The position numbers and the translations under genes were made by a program. 39,856 nucleotides of DNA from Candidatus Anaerobiospirillum pullicola. GTDB lineage: Bacteria > Pseudomonadota > Gammaproteobacteria > Enterobacterales > Succinivibrionaceae. Location: the NCBI GenBank assembly GCA_018884035.1, contig JAHLFE010000063.1:1-39856 (forward strand), read 5' to 3'. Under the pieces are notes generated by a model, which did no database searches, was not told the origin of the DNA, and saw only the letters and a list, made by a program, of their open reading frames with translations. Positions 35,201 through 39,856 of this stretch are shown here, in pieces (positions within the stretch are counted from its first letter, which is position 1; every line of letters starts with the position of its first letter).

Positions 35201-35589
35201 TTGCGGCCTGCACACTGCAATGTCAGGTCATCCTTAAGTTGCTCAGGATGTAGACGACGTTGCGTCAAATCTGGTTTTACGATAACCAGATTTTTCAAGA
35301 TCATCATCTGGTCACAAAAGCAGACCACTCGTACCTGTAAGGACTGATCAGCTGCGATGTTCTCTATGCAGCACAAGTAAGCTACGCCACGAGTAAGATA
35401 AAAATCAAGTTCCTCAGCATCCTCACGGTGCTTAAGCTGCACAAAATAGCTGACACTCTGCTGTTGCAGTACATAGCCCACAGGTGTTTTAATCAAGGTG
35501 CAGTCATTAACCGTGAACGTTGTGCCCTGAGGAGCTTCAAACCACACTTCCAGCGTCTGGGCTGTAGTTAAGCGCTTCAAGTCAATCAT
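32287..35589 (-). CDS. SF1 (UPF1/Dna2-like) DNA/RNA helicase
   Basis: 1100 residues from the ATG at 35587-35589, which overlaps the kinase stop as ATGA; a longer frame to 35640 would overlap the kinase by 55 bases and is less likely. The C-terminal half is a complete SF1B helicase: Q-motif-like TLMQQKAIEIAL, motif I GPPGTGKTT (448-456), motif Ia VSAFQHDAVDNV, motif II VIVDEAARASP (773-783), motif III GDHKQLPHII, motif IV-type LDAQYRMHP, motif V TVDAFQGMEFD and motif VI VALSRQKR. About 300 residues sit between motifs Ia and II, as in AAA_11/AAA_12 proteins. The N-terminal ~400 residues are beta-rich and unassigned, perhaps OB-like. It probably unwinds or translocates on nucleic acid for the cassette. 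Confidence 0.85.
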   Translation of the reverse strand: MIDLKRLTTAQTLEVWFEAPQGTTFTVNDCTLIKTPVGYVLQQQSVSYFVQLKHREDAEELDFYLTRGVAYLCCIENIAADQSLQVRVVCFCDQMMILKNLVIVKPDLTQRRLHPEQLKDDLTLQCAGRKYVLLLQDDHNSSVFTLVGNHYSLTVTVQNTINGKLLEGKKVSAAVPLDVGGVRLCEAEIEFIDLSDKENVRSFAALQLDKLTAAQGSYLAAWDKYSAAEGSLLLQRARLIGAIRYREAKRIGNGLTRNFVLEQNCPKDLAEGDQVTALLTLPAFLQNPNLSWEEYWEQQEHEFQQRKQMGAASEEHLSGGQPRGASAKFSGTVKRIYDKQIEVAFDLNTTNPPSSGFLVLAADGDLTQMERRLKARRQIKAGKSANPLLGLIIEENGKLPHAHSFDRDRVPALTPLVREKIFKHDPTLMQQKAIEIALNTPDIALIQGPPGTGKTTVIAAITERLNEMIDPTKVRGSILVSAFQHDAVDNVVSRLSVNSLPAIKFGGRRGQSSSQSISALSHWRATLAEKIKAKHPQLQTSLEIRKMHEAFASYLMLPTMQSEEALLLAVQALPTGTISQQIVAELNDCLSKLTHRKLLQAKVREGKLLPLVYALRVTPESYADDGLQSAAAASLYLSDFLTVADQALLTDCSTSKDSSYFAAMQALKEKLLSQLVPEPEQSSPKPQAHIVSLMASVETCVKNHRSGDSVEQIVADFLYSVENNPLGVQAAVEECNTVFAATVQQAEGRDISKAKRRLNSGNNAERAVSYDTVIVDEAARASPMDLLIPMAQARKRIILVGDHKQLPHIIDEEIARQLESSAGVDAAKLDAVYKKSMFAYLFERLQQLTAADGIERTVTLDAQYRMHPLLGDFVSRSFYEGQVKSPLPAASFAHQLPDTDGKAALWLNVPFSAGQESRSGTSRQRLSEAQAIVKQLKLWMSVPEGRQLSFGVISFYKAQMQLIQREALEAGLLLPHNGELQLNPEYQGETKEERLRINTVDAFQGMEFDVVFLSMVRCRDLRREHMADTDDEKLQRRIYGHLTSPNRLCVALSRQKRLLVVTGDMQMVVGDIARQAVPALHDFLQLCYHKGKILAGGLES

Positions 35590-37034
35590 GCTGACCCCAT
35601 AACAGTAAAACTTACCTGCCAGATTAAGTCGGTTGTGCATTGCAAGATAAGCTCATGCTCTTGCAGTGCTTGCAACGGTACAGCAAACTCAGACACCACA
35701 CTGTTCAGCGCGTGCTGACCTTGTCCTGCAAAGGCCCAAATAAACTCTCGCTTAACATCACAAAGCGCAAAGCGCAGGTGCTGGTTTTCAAGTAGAGTCA
35801 CTTGAAGACAAGGAGTATCTGCCATAGTGTTTACTGGCGTAAAGAGCCTTGTTGGCAGATAAAAAGGCTCTTGTACGCACTCGTGGACATATAGCAAAGA
35901 TCCATGGCATTGGGCTGTAAGCAGTAGCAGTTGAGCATCACAGAAAGGACAAGTTAGGCTATCTGGATGCTCGGTAAACACCCAGCTCATACCACAATGT
36001 GGGCATTGTACTGTGACGTCTAAAGTGCTACTCAGCGCGTAGCGCCATAACCACAGAGGTGGCCTTAAGCTGGGCTTAGTTTTCCCGTCTTCAAAGGTTT
36101 GCGCAAAAAGATCGAAAAGAGGCCGACTTAAAAAGAAAGGCAGCATCATCAGCTCGCTAGGGGCGACATTATTGGAGTGGTCATTCGGATCTAAGATCCA
36201 CGAGAATTCAATGCCAGCATTTTCTTCAAAATCCGCCGAATCGGCAGCCTTGCCCTCAAATGGCTTTAACATGGTCAAGAGCTCAAAGGCCAGTAAAGCG
36301 AAAGAAAATGCATCGCTGTTTTGGCTGTTTATGCCCTGCCCCAGCACTAATTCAGGAGCCCCATATTTAGGAGTGTAAAAGTGCGACTGGTTGCTATCTT
36401 CATAGCAGATGTTGTCCACGTCAATGAGCCACACCTCAGGTGTAGCGCCCTTGCTAATGTAGACGTTGTTTGGAGACAAGTCTGCAAAGAGCAACCCTTG
36501 GGCGTGTAGTGTGCCTAAAAGCTCCGCAATTTGCAGTAAGAGGTTGAGTCTGAGCCGCAATCCACCGGTTGCGTTATACTGAGCCAGTGCTTTATGGCTT
36601 TTAGCAATGTCTCCATCACCAATAGAGTGCAGAAGCCATTCAGGCAAAGGAACATTATCCAGATCTTTGTTCTCATTAGGCATCAGCCGCCCTAAAGGCT
36701 GCATGCTGCCTAAAAGACGCATTACATAGCCAGCCCTATCTTGGAGAATCGCTATAGGCATAGATAGTCTAAGCTGAGGGGAGAGTGGCAAAAAACGCAG
36801 AGCTCGGACGTGCGCTTGATAAGCTTGAATCTCTTGAGGATCACGAGTAAAGGCAAGCTTTATTGCCAGATATTTATCCTCAGCCACGCGCAGCACTTCA
36901 CCTTGACCGCCCTGACCCAAGGGACTGTCTGGCAACACATTGTAAATGCGGCCGTTAGTGTCTTGCAACGTAGTGTCTTGTGACGTAGTGTCTTGTAACG
37001 GCAAAACCTGATTGGTCGCAGGAGTGAAAGCCAC
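35586..37034 (-). CDS. TerY-P-type protein kinase with C-terminal double zinc ribbon
   Basis: 482 residues, GTG start at 37032-37034 directly after the PP2C stop; GGAGAG lies in the last PP2C codons. Kinase features: glycine loop GQGGQGEV (40-47), ATP lysine in LAIKL (Lys59), catalytic loop FADLSPNNV (Asp185, Asn190), DVD in place of DFG (205-207), GAPEL activation-segment end (225-229) and DAFSFALLAFELL. The C-terminus has CPHC (344-347) and CPFC (362-365), a zinc ribbon, then a beta-rich tail. This architecture (Ser/Thr-like kinase plus zinc ribbon beside PP2C and vWA) is that of the TerY-P triad known from comparative genomics. The N-terminus carries a short 15-nt tandem repeat (DTTLQ/DTTSQ). 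The stop overlaps the helicase start (ATGA). Confidence 0.85.
   Translation of the reverse strand: MAFTPATNQVLPLQDTTSQDTTLQDTNGRIYNVLPDSPLGQGGQGEVLRVAEDKYLAIKLAFTRDPQEIQAYQAHVRALRFLPLSPQLRLSMPIAILQDRAGYVMRLLGSMQPLGRLMPNENKDLDNVPLPEWLLHSIGDGDIAKSHKALAQYNATGGLRLRLNLLLQIAELLGTLHAQGLLFADLSPNNVYISKGATPEVWLIDVDNICYEDSNQSHFYTPKYGAPELVLGQGINSQNSDAFSFALLAFELLTMLKPFEGKAADSADFEENAGIEFSWILDPNDHSNNVAPSELMMLPFFLSRPLFDLFAQTFEDGKTKPSLRPPLWLWRYALSSTLDVTVQCPHCGMSWVFTEHPDSLTCPFCDAQLLLLTAQCHGSLLYVHECVQEPFYLPTRLFTPVNTMADTPCLQVTLLENQHLRFALCDVKREFIWAFAGQGQHALNSVVSEFAVPLQALQEHELILQCTTDLIWQVSFTVMGSA
36956..37001 (-). repeat. Three copies of a 15-nt repeat at the kinase N-terminus
   Basis: TAGTGTCTTG(C/T)(A/G)ACG recurs three times, encoding QDTTL/QDTTS units ahead of the kinase domain. 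In-frame copy variation would only change a flexible leader. Confidence 0.6.
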
Positions 37035-37781
37035 TTATAGCTCTCCTTGAGTTAAATACATACAGGCTAACGTCTTGTCATCACTGTGCCCTTGCACCGG
37101 CCATTTCTTGAGCTGGCGGCGCAGCATATAGCGAGACTGCTGTGGAGATAAAGATCTGTGAGCGTAAGTCAAATCATGCACAAACGCACTGACGCTAGAG
37201 GCAGCAATATCATCAGCGATACCATCACTTGCTAGTAGCACGGCTTGCACTGTTTTAGCAGGCAATACAGCGCAACGCCAATCTGCAAACTTGTAGTGTT
37301 CACCTAAAGCTGCAGTGATGTTGGCAAAAGGTTTTTCTTCCTCCCCTACTGGTAAGAGCACATCTTGCGTTGTGTCCACTGCCAGCAGACCATCGCCTAA
37401 TCGGCACAGCAATAGTTGCTCTTTATAGAGCAGAGCCAGCAGACAGGTTGTACGGCACTCAGCTACAGAGTAGGGGGTAATCAACCGTCGCCACTGTTTA
37501 TAGCACTGTTGCAGCAATAGTTCAGGCTGTAACTGCTGACTTTGCAGATGAGCACAGCAATGAATTTGCGTTGTCAGTGCTATGGCCTGACAGGCTCGGC
37601 GTGCGCCGATATGGGCATAAGCGCAGCTGCCCATGCCATCACACAGCACAACTAAACTGCCCCAAGAGCCGTTTGCTATGGTAAAAGCGTCCTGATTTGG
37701 CAGCTTGCGTCGTATATGATCAGGCCCGCGCACACTTACGCCCCAGCCCCAGCCAAAGTTTCTTCTCTGATTATTAGGCAT
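37035..37781 (-). CDS. PP2C-type serine/threonine phosphatase (TerY-P triad)
   Basis: About 248 residues if begun at the ATG at 37779-37781, which gives an 8-base overlap with the upstream vWA gene. Further in-frame ATGs reach back to 37814, and none has a clear Shine-Dalgarno, so the exact start is uncertain. PP2C metal-binding motifs are present: NQDAF near the N-terminus, VVLCDGMGSCAYAHIGARRA, LLASDGIADDI and the final DDKTL (usually DN-x-T). The phosphatase should reverse phosphorylation by the neighbouring kinase. Its first codons overlap the Asp-rich tail of the vWA gene and its last codons contain the kinase ribosome binding site, so translation is coupled on both sides. Confidence 0.85.
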   Translation of the reverse strand: MPNNQRRNFGWGWGVSVRGPDHIRRKLPNQDAFTIANGSWGSLVVLCDGMGSCAYAHIGARRACQAIALTTQIHCCAHLQSQQLQPELLLQQCYKQWRRLITPYSVAECRTTCLLALLYKEQLLLCRLGDGLLAVDTTQDVLLPVGEEEKPFANITAALGEHYKFADWRCAVLPAKTVQAVLLASDGIADDIAASSVSAFVHDLTYAHRSLSPQQSRYMLRRQLKKWPVQGHSDDKTLACMYLTQGEL

Positions 37782-38376
37782 CCCATGCATCGTCATCGTC
37801 ATCACTGTTAGCATCAGATGCTGCGATTATTGGCTCGATAGCCTCTGCTATAACGCTAAATACAGGAAGAGGTCGGCGCCGCAAATAGCTTAAAGCAGCA
37901 GGGATGTCTTGCAACGAAAAAACGTGGCCGTTTTCTCCAGCGAGGGTGTGTAAGGCACCTTCGTCTTGATCAGCTCCTACACCTATGATCGCTAAGCGCA
38001 ACTGTGGATGTTGTTGCCAAAAGGCGCTTACAGTCATGAGCGCCTCTTGGTCATAAAAACGCCCGTCAGTAAAGAGTAAGAAGAAAGGCAGCGCATTGGC
38101 ATCATTTAAGAAAGTAGCATCAGCATAGCGCTCTGAAAGAAAAGACAATAATGACTGCAAACAGGCTTGTCCTGTAGGGGGGCCTTTAAACTCACGTAAG
38201 GCAATCAGGCTCTGCTGCCAGCACCAACAAGTCACTGCGGAAATGTCCAGCACATTAGTGTGTGGCGTCGAGCTTAATACAGCTAACGAACCAGCTGTCT
38301 TTAGGGCTTGATCATATTTGCGCATTACCCCCATGCTGCCAGAGGCGTCGACAATGCAGCAAAGGTTACTTGCCAT
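37774..38376 (-). CDS. von Willebrand factor A domain protein (second TerY-like subunit)
   Basis: 200 residues; AGGAG 6 bases before the ATG at 38374-38376. MIDAS metal site: IVDASGSMG (Asp10, Ser12, Ser14), a threonine in GPPTG, and LLFTDGRFYD. The domain fills almost the whole protein and ends in an acidic DANSDDDDDAWDA tail. No signal peptide is present, so it is cytoplasmic. In TerY-P systems vWA proteins are thought to be metal-dependent scaffolds linking the kinase/phosphatase to effectors. It overlaps the PP2C gene. Confidence 0.8.
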   Translation of the reverse strand: MASNLCCIVDASGSMGVMRKYDQALKTAGSLAVLSSTPHTNVLDISAVTCWCWQQSLIALREFKGPPTGQACLQSLLSFLSERYADATFLNDANALPFFLLFTDGRFYDQEALMTVSAFWQQHPQLRLAIIGVGADQDEGALHTLAGENGHVFSLQDIPAALSYLRRRPLPVFSVIAEAIEPIIAASDANSDDDDDAWDA

Positions 38377-38443
38377 GAGCAGCTCCTTATCAATCCCGTT
38401 ATAATGCGTGTTCGTTACTAATGGAGCTTAACGCTGTACTACC

Positions 38444-38584
38444 CTAAAGTGGATTAAACCCGCTCTTATTTAGGGAGCCGCCAAGGTCTAGGTTGTAGCC
38501 ACGCACTTCGATCTCACTGCAGCTGTAGCACTTGGCTTTATACAAGCCGTTCTTGTCCTGTATCTCCTGCCGGTGCTGCTTTAG
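38444..38584 (-). pseudogene. Possible remnant of a zinc-binding domain between the two vWA genes
   Basis: A 46-codon open stretch with no ATG and no well-placed start reads ...NGLYKAKCYSCSEIEVRGYN... up to TAG at 38444-38446. The CYSC pair in a protein-like context suggests the leftover of a small zinc ribbon, perhaps the C-terminal metal-binding domain that some TerY proteins carry. It is in a different frame from the upstream TerY gene. A short real gene with a TTG start (38543-38545) is the alternative. Confidence 0.3.
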
Positions 38585-38597
38585 CTAGCAATGCAGC

Positions 38598-39356
38598 TTA
38601 GCCGAAGTAATCTTCAAAGGTAGACTGAGGGTCGTTCTTTGATGCTGGTGATTCTTGTGAATGTGGCTGTGACTGCGTGGTGGCAGCTTTAGTGGCAGTA
38701 GCTCTGTTGTCGCCACTTGGAGCAGGGGCGCTACTTGAATCTGGTTTACGGCCACCAACGGTCGTGCTTCTGGTTACAGACATAGTAACCATCTTAAAGA
38801 AGTCTTTAATTTGTGAGGCATCTTCCGCTGTGAATACTTCAGGTTGGCTGGAGCCATCGATAAATTGACTTAAGATATCGCGGTTAAAATCGACACCAAT
38901 ACCCATAGCCATGCGATCGCTTTTTTGGGAGCGACCTGTGCTTATAAACTCCTGCAATGGCGTCCGCCAATCATCTGTTGGCTCACCATCAGAGACCAAT
39001 ACCACCAGAGGACGATAAGATCTGCTTGGAACAATTTCTTTGTCCTCAACCATGTCTTTGGCCATGCGCAAAGCTGTACCCAATGGAGTCATTCCACTGG
39101 CATCCAAATCTTGCCAGTTGTTGAGGGCGTCACGTGCTTCTTGCTGCTGCATGATGAGCTTAACCTCATTACCGAAAGTGATAATGCTGATCTGCAGCAT
39201 AACCTCAATGCGGGTAAATGATTTCAGCATTTCAGACACGGCACTGTTAAGCTCGTCAATGCTACTACCTGCCATACTGCCGCTTACATCAAGTAGTAAA
39301 ATGACTGGCATTGGCTTGGCCGTTTTGACGGTGTATTTGGACATGTCTAAAGCCAT
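38598..39356 (-). CDS. terY: TerY-like vWA domain protein
   Basis: 252 residues; AAGGAG 6 bases before the ATG at 39354-39356. A TerY-type vWA domain covers residues ~15-205, with the MIDAS residues LLDVSGSM (Asp23, Ser25, Ser27), SGMTPLGTAL (Thr90) and VSDGEPTDD (Asp123). A Ser/Thr/Gln/Pro-rich linker then leads to a short acidic end, DPQSTFEDYFG, that may be a docking peptide. It is cytoplasmic, first gene of the cassette, and separated by ~220 bases from the next vWA gene. The symbol denotes family membership; no other tellurite-resistance (ter) genes are in the window. Confidence 0.8.
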   Translation of the reverse strand: MALDMSKYTVKTAKPMPVILLLDVSGSMAGSSIDELNSAVSEMLKSFTRIEVMLQISIITFGNEVKLIMQQQEARDALNNWQDLDASGMTPLGTALRMAKDMVEDKEIVPSRSYRPLVVLVSDGEPTDDWRTPLQEFISTGRSQKSDRMAMGIGVDFNRDILSQFIDGSSQPEVFTAEDASQIKDFFKMVTMSVTRSTTVGGRKPDSSSAPAPSGDNRATATKAATTQSQPHSQESPASKNDPQSTFEDYFG

Positions 39357-39482
39357 GGTTATCTCCTTGTAAGCAGCAAGCTTGGCGTAAATATCATGTT
39401 TTTGCTGGGAGGGGAAAGTGGTTAAGTCACTAAGTCACGCAGTTGGGATCCAATAGTGAGAACCAGAGCTCTCTGGTGGCAG

Positions 39483-39856
<374 letters not shown>

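Noticed and set aside
38598-39356. A full tellurite-resistance (terZABCDE) operon
   Set aside because: Only vWA, PP2C and kinase genes of the TerY-P type are present; no TerB/C/D-like protein was seen.

Overview
The window looks like chromosomal DNA of a gammaproteobacterium-like organism: roughly balanced base composition, long intergenic spacers, and a ribosomal S1 segment of the proteobacterial type at the right edge. Heavy use of TTA leucine codons and low-complexity Ala/Thr/Ser/Gln tracts would suit an anaerobic gut lineage such as Succinivibrionaceae, but this assignment is only an inference. No rRNA, tRNA, CRISPR array or intact transposase was seen.

Layout. (1) 1-6592, plus strand: the 3' end of an unidentified gene, a large secreted protein with a filamentous-haemagglutinin (two-partner secretion) N-terminal domain, and an 876-residue protein with winged-helix-like and replisome-organizer-like segments plus long acidic repeats. 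(2) 6713-12774, minus strand: a membrane domain fused to a cytidylate-kinase-like domain, a lipoprotein esterase and a class I methyltransferase, separated by long spacers. (3) 14346-23039, plus strand: a thiamine-biosynthesis region consisting of a TPP riboswitch, thiC, a thiD-thiE fusion, thiF, thiS, thiG and thiH. Together these make the pyrimidine (ThiC, ThiD), the thiazole (ThiF, ThiS, ThiG, ThiH) and join them (ThiE). The spacers carry four copies of an ERIC-like palindromic element of about 150 bp. (4) 23431-39356, minus strand: a 16-kb cassette. In transcription order it encodes a TerY-type vWA protein, a second vWA protein, a PP2C phosphatase, a protein kinase with a double zinc ribbon, an SF1 helicase, a winged-helix protein with an HEPN-like R-x4-H motif, an McrB-like AAA+ ATPase on a long Gln-rich coiled coil, and a DUF2357 protein with a cold-shock-like domain. 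(5) 39483-39856: the end of a truncated S1-domain gene.

The cassette in (4) is the most striking content. The six genes from the second vWA protein onward are abutted or overlapped (ATGA, GTGA, 2-nt gap), and several ribosome binding sites lie inside the last codons of the upstream gene, so they are almost certainly co-translated. It joins a TerY-P phospho-signalling triad to an McrB/DUF2357 restriction-like ATPase pair and an SF1 helicase. That suggests a phosphorylation-gated nucleic-acid defence or stress system. The function is inferred from domains and context, not demonstrated.
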